Part shown: positions 34,914 to 42,983 of the stretch, piece by piece
Numbering within the stretch: position 1 is the first letter of the stretch
Layout of the letters: each line of letters starts with the position of its first letter
NCBI GenBank assembly: GCA_963728365.1
Contig: CAVSJI010000001.1
Span: 1,240,001 to 1,304,000 of the forward strand
Direction: 5' to 3'
Source of the DNA: VRUE01 sp963728365
GTDB lineage: Bacteria > Actinomycetota > Thermoleophilia > Solirubrobacterales > 70-9
Length of the DNA: 64,000 nucleotides
Position numbers and translations under genes: made by a program
Notes under the pieces: generated by a model
Database searches by the model: none
What the model was told of the DNA's origin: nothing
What the model saw: the letters and a program-made list of their open reading frames with translations, nothing else

Positions 34914-37412
34914 TCATCGCTGCAGAAATCGCAGGGCTTGGGCGAGGTCATCGGCCGTATCGGGAGGCATCTTCAGGGTCTGGATCGTCATTCCCTCACC
35001 GTCGCTGATGACCACGGTGTTGCGCGGGAGGTTTGGGTCGACCCGACTTACGACTTTGCCCTCCTGCATTTCGAGGATCAGACCCGGATTGCTACCGCGA
35101 GTCCAGCGGTAGACAATATTCGAGAGCGTCTGGATCGAAAGGATGAATGCAGCGGCGAGGGTGCCAATTTCCTCTGCCCCCAAGCGTCTCGCGCCGGGAT
35201 CGCGCACTTCGCGCACTTCCTGTACTTCGGCATCGCGGACGAGGCCATAGAAATGTTCGGCCATCGGGCCAGGCGGATCGAAGCGAAGCCGCAAAAGCGG
35301 CTCGGGCAGCGCCGTCGTCGCCTCCCCTGCGCTCCTTGCGAGGCGACGCAGCGAATCAGCATCGGGGTCGGAAGCGACCTTCGAGAACTCCGGTCCGACC
35401 GGAAACCAATACTTCCCGCGTTCCACCAGACAGGGGTCGCTGAGAAACCAGAGCATCAATTGGGCGACCCGAGCACCGGGAGAGAGAGCAATCGGCGTTT
35501 CGCCCTGGTTGACCAACTCGAGGGTGATGCAGCCACGCGAGCCGGGTTGGACCTGAACCGCGGTCGCGGTCAGTAGACCAAGGCGGCCGTAGGAGGAGCG
35601 GGTGAGCACCTGAGCGGCGACGTGGGCAGGTAGGACGATGTACTCGAGGGTCGAGGCGAGGACAAGCTCCCCGGGATGCAAGATGAAGCGCTCCCCCCAG
35701 CTCTTGTGAACGCGCTCCTGCATCGTGCGGGGGTCGTGATTTGCCTCGGCAAGCGGATCAAAGGCAGTAGTAGCGGAGTGCCGGAAGACGATGAAGTCGG
35801 GACCCAGGCGTAGATCAACTGCGGAGTCCTGGATCGAGTCGAAAAAGAGGGGCGTAACGACCATGCGACCCTGGCCGGCAGAGCCCGACTCGGCGCAGAG
35901 TAGCCTGGCGAGGTCACGACGAGACAGGACACTGCCAGCAATTGCCTCAGGGGCGGTTTCGGCGCTCTCTCTATGCAGCGGCTGGCGGGGCTCGATCTCA
36001 CCGGGCGCGATGATCCCCCGTGGCCCGTCCCAAAGGCGCGAGAGCTCAAGAGTGTCGATCGCCTTGCTTGCGAGACTGTCGAGGCGAAGGCGCTTGGTCT
36101 GGGGTAGGAGATCGTCTGAGTCAATGAGAACGCCGTGCTCCTCGCTGGTCTCAGCACCACTCTCCTTGTCATCAAGGGCCTGGCGTGCCGCCCAGGTTGC
36201 GTTGACAACGTCAAAGACACTGACCGCCGGCCAGTTCGCACCCGGACGACGGACGTGGGTGGTGCCGGGGACGCCATCCAAGAGCTCGGCGCAAACCGAT
36301 CTGATCGCCTCGACGTTCTCGCCTGGACCGTATGAGGAGCCCCAAGTTTGTACGAAGTCGATCAGTTCTTGAACGTGCTCGGTACGAGTTATCAGGTCGG
36401 CGACGCCCTGAACCCGTTGGTCTAGCGGCGGGCGATTGAGATCGTCAATCTGCGCCTCCCAAACCTTGGCAAAGGACGGCAGAACCGCGTCCTCCCACCC
36501 GATCTGGCGCAGAAACTCCAGCAGGACCTTGAGGCGAATTGGCAGCGGCGGATGAGTGTTGGTGTCAAGCAGGCCGACCTTCGACTGAGACTCAAGGATC
36601 GAGAGGAACTCGGCGATGGCGCTGAGCCCAGCCGGTCCGAAGAGGCGAACGGCATTGAGGTCGCAGATCAACTCGGTGGTCCAATCCAGGAGCTGTTGAT
36701 TCAGATCACGGCGAATCTGTGAAGGATCGAGAGCATCACGGAGCATCGTGTCAATCAGTGCCGAGTAGCCGAGATCTTGGCGGGAGAGCCAGGCGGCGAC
36801 GATTTCGCGGTGGGCGGCAAGACCAGGGCCACGCTCCAAGCGAATATGGGCGATCTCGTGGCCGAGGACGATTGGATACCAAAGGACACGAGTGCCCTCA
36901 ATGTAAGGAGCGGAGAAAATCGAGAGATTCGGCCCTCGCTCTCGCAACTCCTGATCGGCTCCGTCAAGCACAATGTGGAAGTCCTCAAAGAGGAACTCAG
37001 CGAGGCTCGCGAGTTGAGTCTCGAAACTGTCGGGCGGGCCGACCGTCAAGACGGGCTCACTGCCGTACAGGGTGTGCTCGCGGAACTGCTGGCGGGCAAT
37101 CGTCTTCAACGCCCTCGGAACATCGCCTTGACTGCTGCGCGCGAACCGTTGATCGATCCAACGCTCACGCTTTAGAAAGGAGTCGAGGCTCGACTCGAGG
37201 GTGAGCCGGTACTCGTTGCGATTGACCGCTTCGCGCCAATCGTGGTCGAGCTGCTTAACAAACCCTCGCGTGTAGGCACCGCACACGTCCAGCGCATGGC
37301 CGAAGCTGGCATCGCTGCGCCCGAGGTCCGCCTTCAACTCCCCAAGATAGGAGCCGAGCGCGTTCGCGCGATCGGACAGCGAACTCTTCAGAACGGTCAG
37401 GTCGCTAGCCAT
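34914..37412 (-). CDS. fusion: HExxH metallopeptidase-like domain plus dCTP deaminase/dUTPase-like domain
   Basis: An 832-residue protein with AGGGGGAAACGC before its ATG. Residues 178-192 (WYPIVLGHEIAHIRL) hold HExxH (His185, Glu186, His189). TTELICDLNAVRLFGP (245-260) gives a third ligand, and THPPLPIR (286-293) completes the pattern of gluzincin-like peptidases. Residues about 497-665 match the dCTP deaminase/dUTPase trimer fold: DSAVDLRLG, FILHPGELVLASTLEYIVLP, TRSSYGRLGL (604-613), GCITLELVNQGETPIALSPG with the catalytic Glu at 632, and ARVAQLML. A helix near 748-768 may be a membrane segment, followed by about 60 residues of unknown fold. dCTP deaminases deplete dNTPs in known phage defence, so a protease-gated version is plausible but inferred. 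Confidence 0.75.
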   Translation of the reverse strand: MASDLTVLKSSLSDRANALGSYLGELKADLGRSDASFGHALDVCGAYTRGFVKQLDHDWREAVNRNEYRLTLESSLDSFLKRERWIDQRFARSSQGDVPRALKTIARQQFREHTLYGSEPVLTVGPPDSFETQLASLAEFLFEDFHIVLDGADQELRERGPNLSIFSAPYIEGTRVLWYPIVLGHEIAHIRLERGPGLAAHREIVAAWLSRQDLGYSALIDTMLRDALDPSQIRRDLNQQLLDWTTELICDLNAVRLFGPAGLSAIAEFLSILESQSKVGLLDTNTHPPLPIRLKVLLEFLRQIGWEDAVLPSFAKVWEAQIDDLNRPPLDQRVQGVADLITRTEHVQELIDFVQTWGSSYGPGENVEAIRSVCAELLDGVPGTTHVRRPGANWPAVSVFDVVNATWAARQALDDKESGAETSEEHGVLIDSDDLLPQTKRLRLDSLASKAIDTLELSRLWDGPRGIIAPGEIEPRQPLHRESAETAPEAIAGSVLSRRDLARLLCAESGSAGQGRMVVTPLFFDSIQDSAVDLRLGPDFIVFRHSATTAFDPLAEANHDPRTMQERVHKSWGERFILHPGELVLASTLEYIVLPAHVAAQVLTRSSYGRLGLLTATAVQVQPGSRGCITLELVNQGETPIALSPGARVAQLMLWFLSDPCLVERGKYWFPVGPEFSKVASDPDADSLRRLARSAGEATTALPEPLLRLRFDPPGPMAEHFYGLVRDAEVQEVREVRDPGARRLGAEEIGTLAAAFILSIQTLSNIVYRWTRGSNPGLILEMQEGKVVSRVDPNLPRNTVVISDGEGMTIQTLKMPPDTADDLAQALRFLQR

Positions 37413-37563
37413 GCGTTTCCCCCTGCATTACACCCCGGTCATGAATCGGCGGAAGAGCTTATCCAAAAAATTGCGTACCGCTCTTTTGCGATTACCGCGA
37501 TGGAGGGCCGAGACTTGAAAGGATTGGACAAGCTGAACGATAGCCTCACTGGCAAAACTACAC

Positions 37564-38678
37564 TTAGCGCCCCTCCTCATCCGTCTCGTCGATCTCATTC
37601 GGGGGCGGCAGCAGCAGATCGTCATCCGGAAATTGGTCGATTGCCTTCATGTATGCGCTCCTTGGCAACGGCACGCTCATTTCGGCTGCTCGATCCAGCC
37701 ACTCCCGGGCTCTCGATCGATCTCCTTGTTCGTGAGCGATCGCACCGAGATCGAACATGGCATCGACCGAGCCTCGCTCGGCAGCCGGAAGCAGGCGCCG
37801 CTGCGCCTCGTCCAAGTCACCGCTCTCCCTCGCTTTCTGTGCGAGGCGATGCTCCTCCGTAATGGGCGGCGCCTGGTCCTCGAAAATGCGCGCTGCGGCA
37901 AAACTCGCGCACCCGCTGCGATCTTCCCGGCCGACCAAGCCAGCGCGCGAGTGGTCGTCGCTGAATCAAGCGCAATATCGCCGACCGTCGACCGACCCGG
38001 CGCGAGCACGACGCGAGTTTCCTCCGGTCGCCCTATCGAGAGATCCAGATCGCTAACGACCAAGCCGGCCTGCCCCAGGCTTTCGAGCGCCTGGGGTGGC
38101 ATGCTCCCTTCCGAGATTTCAGCGGGAAGCGGAGCGTCGTCAAGCTCGGAGTCAACTGCGAATGCCGCCCAAGTGACCGCAAGGACATTCAAAGACACGG
38201 ACATCTCGCCCGACCACTTCTTCCCGATCTCGAACAGATGGCGTGCCTCTTCGAGATGCCAGTCCACAAGGTCGATACGGCCCGCCACGCGAGCCCCCTG
38301 TGAGCGCTCGTCGGCACGAACGGAAGCCTCAAGATAAGCGGCCGCACGCAGAGTTGCTAGTGCCGCCTGATCAATCGCGACGGCGAGTTGGTCATCGCCA
38401 AGGACGCCGGAAATGTAGCGCCGGCGACGAGCCCGAGTGCTCGTCTCGTAATCGAATCGCGGGGGGTCCGCCAGTATCCGCTCTACCGCATTCTGCTTGC
38501 GCTTCAGCACCGCGATCGAAATCGCTCCCACCGCGAGCGGCAACGCCACAACAAGCGGATTGAACGCCAAGCCAATCGAGAGAACGCCAACCGTCCCGCC
38601 CCAGGTCGCCTGCGCGTCCTTCAACGACTGCTGCTCGTCCAAGAGCATCGGCTTGTCCTCATCACGCAGCGCTCCCAC
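37564..38678 (-). pseudogene. membrane protein with Sel1/TPR tail, apparent one-base frameshift
   Basis: From 38678 the frame has two adjacent hydrophobic segments (WGGTVGVLSIGLAFNPLVVALPLAVGAISIAVL), then a soluble helical part (DLVDWHLEEARHLFEIGKKWSGEMS). Near 37900-37903 (AAAA on the plus strand) the useful frame changes. The other frame then carries EEHRLAQKARESGDLDEAQRRLLPAAERGSVDAMFDLGAIAHEQGDRSRAREWLDRAAE, one Sel1/TPR pair, ending at 37564. Adding one T gives RVFAAARIFEDQAPP across the join and about 371 residues. Alternatively it is two genes with a TTG start at 37938. It precedes the metallopeptidase-deaminase gene by about 150 bases. Confidence 0.55.
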
Positions 38679-38929
38679 GGGTGCACCTTATTTCAGGAAG
38701 TCATCCCTTCCCTTCACCGCCCGCTTCGCCAAGTCGCTCCGCCCCAGTCACGAAATCGCGGAACTTCCGACCTTTCTTCGCAAAACCGCGCGAAAGTTTC
38801 CACGAAGGGCGATCTGTCCTCTAGGGTTTCTCTCAACCCAGAGGTCGTTCTCACGCGGCGCAAAACAATCGCTGCACGAAAGCAGAGCGACAGCATCTGC
38901 GCGACCTCTTAGACGAATAGGAGGTCGAC
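38679..38929. promoter_or_regulatory. divergent promoter region of the two candidate defence operons
   Basis: About 250 bases separate the minus-strand membrane/Sel1 gene from the plus-strand zinc-ribbon operon. They are less GC-biased than the coding sequence. The plus-strand unit has a very strong ribosome binding site, TAGGAGGTCGAC, before 38930. No clear operator was seen. Confidence 0.45.
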
Positions 38930-39196
38930 ATGCAGAGCAAGTTCTGCCGGGGGAGTCGTTCCCGGCGACTAGGGCCGCGCCGAAGGGGCTGGTCCTACTG
39001 GAGTTCGGTATGGGCCGCTTGGTGTCCCACCTGCCGGCAGGAGACGATGCCCTTCCCCAGCGGGCGTTGCGCGTTTTGCGACACCCATCTCGAAGGACAG
39101 CCGACTCGCGGACCTCACGATCCGCCTCTCTCGGGCAGCCTGCTTCCGCTGGCGAGTCCCCGTGAGGAGAAACAACCTATTGCTAGGGCTGCCTGA
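38930..39196 (+). CDS. small zinc-ribbon protein
   Basis: An 88-residue protein whose start is fixed by GGAGGTCGAC. It carries two CxxC knuckles, WCPTCRQETMPFPSGRCAFCDTHLEG, spaced as in zinc ribbons, so it probably binds zinc and DNA, RNA or protein. The N-terminus is basic and the tail unstructured. It is the first gene of the GHKL-DUF4338 operon (26-base gap). Confidence 0.6.
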   Translation: MQSKFCRGSRSRRLGPRRRGWSYWSSVWAAWCPTCRQETMPFPSGRCAFCDTHLEGQPTRGPHDPPLSGSLLPLASPREEKQPIARAA

Positions 39197-39222
39197 AACC
39201 GGCGGCCAGAAAGAGAGCAACG

Positions 39223-41040
39223 ATGATGACGATTCTCAAACTAGATCCAAAAGAGGCGCATAAGCGCCAGAAGGCATATGTCGAGTCGATCGGGGAGGCG
39301 GGCTTCGATGTCGGACTTGTCGTCGGCAACGCCTTCGTGGAGAGCATCCGCGACCTCGGCTACCGATCGACCGGAACGGCAGCCAACGAGCTGATCGACA
39401 ATGCGGCCCAGGCTGGCGCAGAGAACATTCACGTCGCCTTCGGATACCCGGAGGATTCCCGCAAGCCAAATGCCATCGCCATCATCGATGACGGCATCGG
39501 CATGGTTCCTGAAATGACCCGGGCATCGTTGCTCTGGGGAGGAACCGATCGACACGACAGCCGTGACCTCTTCGGTCGCTTCGGATACGGCCTGCCCTCG
39601 GCATCGGTTAGCCAGGGCCGACGGATCGAGGTCTACTCGCGGACCAAAAAGGGTGACTTTCATCGTGCGCACATCGACCTCAATGAAATCCGAGACGGCA
39701 AGAATCTCGTCAACGGCAGGGTCTCGATCGCAAAGCCGATCATGAGCGAGCCGCCGGAGTTCGTGCAGGCATACGTCGCCGAGCACTTCCCCGGAGAAAT
39801 CGACAAGGTGCGCACCGTTGTCGTCTGGTCAGAGCTCGACCGAGTGAGCAAAAGGCGGGCGCCAGAGCTCGAGAACCACCTGCTGGAGACTTTCGGCGTC
39901 ACCTACCGAAACCACCTCCGGGGGATGTCCGTGGTCGTAAACGGCAGGCAGGTCGACCCGGTCGATCCGCTCTTCATCACGGAGGGGGCGCGGTTCTACG
40001 ACGCTGACTCCGAACGCGCCGAGGCCGTCGAGCCACTCTCCTTTGACGTGAGGGATCGCGACAGCAAGGAACCGCTCGGCACGGTCACCGCTCGTTTTGC
40101 GGTGATGCCCCCCGCCTTCGCCCGCAAAGACAAGTCGCGAGACGTTGGCAGGCGCAACGGCAATCAGCGATGGCCAATCATCCGAGACCACAACGGCCTA
40201 ATCGTCTTGAGATCGGGACGACAGATCGATGTCATCAACCGTGGATTGCCCACTACGTTTCTCAACTACGACCGATACATCGGGATCGAGGTCGACTTCC
40301 CGCCGACGCTCGACGAGTACTTCGGCGTAACCACGCACAAGCAGCAGATCACGCTGTCCGATCGCATCTTGCAGTTGCTTGACGAAAACGGAATCTGGAA
40401 GATCCTCGAGCAACTCCGTAAGCGCTCGAAGGAGTTGCGGGCGGACATGACGGCCGAATACGACGCGCCTCCCAGCGAGGAGGACGAGCGCCCTTCTGAG
40501 CTCGCGATGGCCGAGGCAGTCCAACTCGACCCTCCAGTCGTGGAGAGCGAGCGCCGGAGCGAGCGTGAAGAACAGAGCCGCGAGGAGTCCGTGAAGGAGC
40601 TCGTCAAAAAAGGGGTCCCAAAGGCCGAGGCTGAGCGCGTGATCGAAGCGGTCGAGAAGGACCGTCCTTTTCGAGTCGAAATCGACAAGAACCCGGAGGG
40701 ACCCTTCTACCGAGTCGATTTCAAGGGTGGCCAGATCGTTCTACTGATCAACTCAGCTCACCGCTTCTATACCGACGTGTATGCGGCGATCGGCGGGTCC
40801 GACGGCGCAAGGATTCGCCAGGCGCTTGAGGTTCTGCTTTTCGTTCTCGGCAAGTCGGAGATCGACGCCTCCGATGACCGCGAACTCTTCTACCAGAGCG
40901 AGCGCCAGGAGTGGTCGAGGCGGCTCAACGTCGGCTTGGCCAAGCTCGGCACGCTGATTGATCTCACGCCCGAAGAACCGACGGACTCGGAAACTGGGGC
41001 TTCGGAGGCCGAGGGGGCCGCCCCAAGCAAGCCGTCCTGA
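39223..41040 (+). CDS. GHKL ATPase (MORC/HSP90-like fold)
   Basis: A 605-residue protein. TAANELIDNAAQAGAENIHV is the N box with the catalytic Glu and Asn, IAIIDDGIGM is the G1 box, and DLFGRFGYGLPSASVSQGRRIEVYS holds the G2 lid, as in MORC, HSP90 and MutL ATPases. A transducer-like part follows (GMSVVVNGRQVDPVDPLF). Residues 410-480 are a charged coiled coil (SERRSEREEQSREESVKELVKKGVPKAEAERVIEAVEKDRPF). ATP-driven dimer clamping is expected; this class occurs in several anti-phage operons. It is second in the operon. Confidence 0.82.
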   Translation: MMTILKLDPKEAHKRQKAYVESIGEAGFDVGLVVGNAFVESIRDLGYRSTGTAANELIDNAAQAGAENIHVAFGYPEDSRKPNAIAIIDDGIGMVPEMTRASLLWGGTDRHDSRDLFGRFGYGLPSASVSQGRRIEVYSRTKKGDFHRAHIDLNEIRDGKNLVNGRVSIAKPIMSEPPEFVQAYVAEHFPGEIDKVRTVVVWSELDRVSKRRAPELENHLLETFGVTYRNHLRGMSVVVNGRQVDPVDPLFITEGARFYDADSERAEAVEPLSFDVRDRDSKEPLGTVTARFAVMPPAFARKDKSRDVGRRNGNQRWPIIRDHNGLIVLRSGRQIDVINRGLPTTFLNYDRYIGIEVDFPPTLDEYFGVTTHKQQITLSDRILQLLDENGIWKILEQLRKRSKELRADMTAEYDAPPSEEDERPSELAMAEAVQLDPPVVESERRSEREEQSREESVKELVKKGVPKAEAERVIEAVEKDRPFRVEIDKNPEGPFYRVDFKGGQIVLLINSAHRFYTDVYAAIGGSDGARIRQALEVLLFVLGKSEIDASDDRELFYQSERQEWSRRLNVGLAKLGTLIDLTPEEPTDSETGASEAEGAAPSKPS

Positions 41041-41111
41041 TTTGCGACCCGACAATCCCGATAGCTTAGGAAGGGCGGCGGGAATGCCGCCCTTCCTGTT
41101 GCTGGGAAACC

Positions 41112-42326
41112 TTGGCTAGCGCAACGTCAAAAAGAGATGAGCAAGCGGTGCGTCCGCGCACCGTTCCTCGGCGCAACGGTCGCAAGATGACCAAGGCGAA
41201 GCTGCGCGGCAGCGTCATCGCCGAGTTGGAGCGCGCCGGGTTCGTCTACCACGACGGGCTGCTTGAGCTTCCCGAGGCAACCGATCCGAAGGAGATGGTG
41301 CGCCGGCTGCACGCCCTGCATCGCCAGAACGTGCTGGCAAAGAACGCCTCGTTCCTCGACAAGTGGGAGGATCGCGTCATAGACGAGTTCGCCTCCGGCA
41401 GCGAAGTCGATCCCACCGCGATCCAGCCCGTGATCGAGCCAGTCGACTCGGAGCATGAGCGGGCGGTCTTTCGTTTCGCGACCTTGCACTGGAGCGTTCC
41501 GGTCTCACAGGGCTACGGTCGCCGTAGTCGTTTCTTGATCCGAGACGGCGCCACCGGCAAGCTGATCGGCGTCTTTGCGCTGGGTGATCCTGTCTTCAAC
41601 CTCGGCGTTCGGGACAAGCTGGTCGGGTGGAATCAGCAGGACCGCCAGGAACGCCTCTACAACGTCTTTGACGCCTACGTCCTCGGTGCCGTTGGTCCCT
41701 ATAGAAACCTGATCGGAGGCAAGCTTGCAGCGCTCTGCGCGCTCTCAGACGAGACTGCCGACTTTCTCGTTCAGAAGTACCACGGCGCCGTAACCGAAAT
41801 CCGCGGCGAGACGAAGAGCGCGGACCCGGTCTTGATCACCACCACCTCGTCACTCGGAAGGTCGGCGATCTACAGCCGGCTCAAGTACCGCGACCGATGG
41901 GCCTACCGCTCGATCGGCTTCACGGGCGGCTTCGGCCATTTTCATTTCAGCGACGAGCTGTTCACGAAACTGCTCGATTTCCTCCAAACGGAGGGGCATG
42001 AGGTTCGCGGCCATCAGTACGGCGAAGGTCCAAACTGGCGCATACGGACGATTCGCAAGGCGCTGGATGAACTGGGCCTCGACGGGGACCTTCTCCGACA
42101 CGGCATCAAGCGAGAGGTCTTCGTGGCGCCGCGCGCGATGGGCTGGCGTGCGTTCCTGCGGGGTGAATCAACCCATCTGCATTGGATCGACTTCCCGCTG
42201 GACGACCTTGCGGATTTCTGGAAGACGCGATGGGGTGTGCCGCGGTCGGAACGAGATGAGACCTACAAAGAGGTGAGCCGGGACTCGATGCGCCTGACGC
42301 CTCGACTCGAAGCCGTCTCCGACTGA
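41112..42326 (+). CDS. DUF4338 protein (Druantia DruA-like)
   Basis: About 404 residues from a TTG at 41112; the ATG at 41187 gives 379 and is equally possible. The segment FLIRDGATGKLIGVFALGDPVFNLGVRDKLVGWNQQDRQERLYNVFDAYVLGAVGPYRNLIGGKLAALCAL matches the DUF4338 pattern known from DruA of Druantia. A basic start (RTVPRRNGRKMTKAKLRG) may bind DNA. Family biochemistry is unclear. The 71-base gap after the GHKL gene suggests one transcript. The last 64 bases overlap the convergent resolvase-like gene. Confidence 0.72.
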   Translation: MASATSKRDEQAVRPRTVPRRNGRKMTKAKLRGSVIAELERAGFVYHDGLLELPEATDPKEMVRRLHALHRQNVLAKNASFLDKWEDRVIDEFASGSEVDPTAIQPVIEPVDSEHERAVFRFATLHWSVPVSQGYGRRSRFLIRDGATGKLIGVFALGDPVFNLGVRDKLVGWNQQDRQERLYNVFDAYVLGAVGPYRNLIGGKLAALCALSDETADFLVQKYHGAVTEIRGETKSADPVLITTTSSLGRSAIYSRLKYRDRWAYRSIGFTGGFGHFHFSDELFTKLLDFLQTEGHEVRGHQYGEGPNWRIRTIRKALDELGLDGDLLRHGIKREVFVAPRAMGWRAFLRGESTHLHWIDFPLDDLADFWKTRWGVPRSERDETYKEVSRDSMRLTPRLEAVSD

Positions 42327-42976
42327 CCGCAGCCGGGTCTAAGGGTCTCCAACTCCGCCCAAACCGCCGAGAGCGACCAACTGTCGCTTCGACCGGGCGC
42401 AGCGATGCCGTCGCGGTTGAGCCCATTGGCGATCTGCCCGAGGCTTGCCCCGGCCACTCGCTCCCAGATGATCCGCTCCATGGGAAATGATCGATCTGGA
42501 TCACACTCCTCCTCTTGACCGGCTACGGCTGGCTCGTCTTTACTCCGGTCCACGAAGGTGTCGTAGAGGCTGAGGACTGACTGCAGGACCCTGCCCTCAC
42601 GACGGCTCGTATCGATTCGAGTTGGGCCAAGAGAAACTACCGCCCATCCCTCCTCCGCCGACCGGCGGAGGAGGCCCGAGAGGACGGCCAACGAACAAGT
42701 GAGGCAGGCGAGATCGGCGACGATCAGAGCCGTGTGCCGCTCGCCTCTCAAGAGCCTGAGAGACCGAGCGATACCGCTTCGCTCCAGCGTCTCGCGCCGA
42801 TCACTCGTATCGCAACTCCAAGCCAAAGAAAGGCCGCGACGCTTTGCCTCCGATCGGATCGCGCGGCGCTGACGTTCAAGCCCCGCGGCATCGTCGCCGT
42901 CGAGCATGCTGGCGTAGCCGACCGCGACAAGCGGTCGCGCAGAAGAGCCCCCGCTCCCTTTCTCCTGCCGAGGCAT
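42263..42976 (-). CDS. serine-recombinase-like protein lacking catalytic residues
   Basis: About 237 residues from the ATG at 42976, seven bases after the integrase stop. The resolvase N-domain is recognisable: VAVGYASMLDGDDAAGLERQRRAIRSEAKRRGLSL. However, the usual GYxRxS becomes GYASML, replacing the conserved Arg and the nucleophilic Ser. The DRLxR motif is VADLACLTCSL. A later part (RIIWERVAGASLGQIANGLNRDGIAAPGRSDSWSLSAV) resembles the DNA-binding end. It is probably a regulatory or accessory DNA-binding protein of the integrase rather than a recombinase. Confidence 0.65.
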   Translation of the reverse strand: MPRQEKGSGGSSARPLVAVGYASMLDGDDAAGLERQRRAIRSEAKRRGLSLAWSCDTSDRRETLERSGIARSLRLLRGERHTALIVADLACLTCSLAVLSGLLRRSAEEGWAVVSLGPTRIDTSRREGRVLQSVLSLYDTFVDRSKDEPAVAGQEEECDPDRSFPMERIIWERVAGASLGQIANGLNRDGIAAPGRSDSWSLSAVWAELETLRPGCGQSETASSRGVRRIESRLTSL

Positions 42977-42983
42977 TGTCTGT

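Noticed and set aside
37895..37910. Programmed -1 frameshift in the Sel1 gene
   Set aside because: The site does not fit an X XXY YYZ heptamer and no stem-loop is obvious; an indel in a short homopolymer is simpler.
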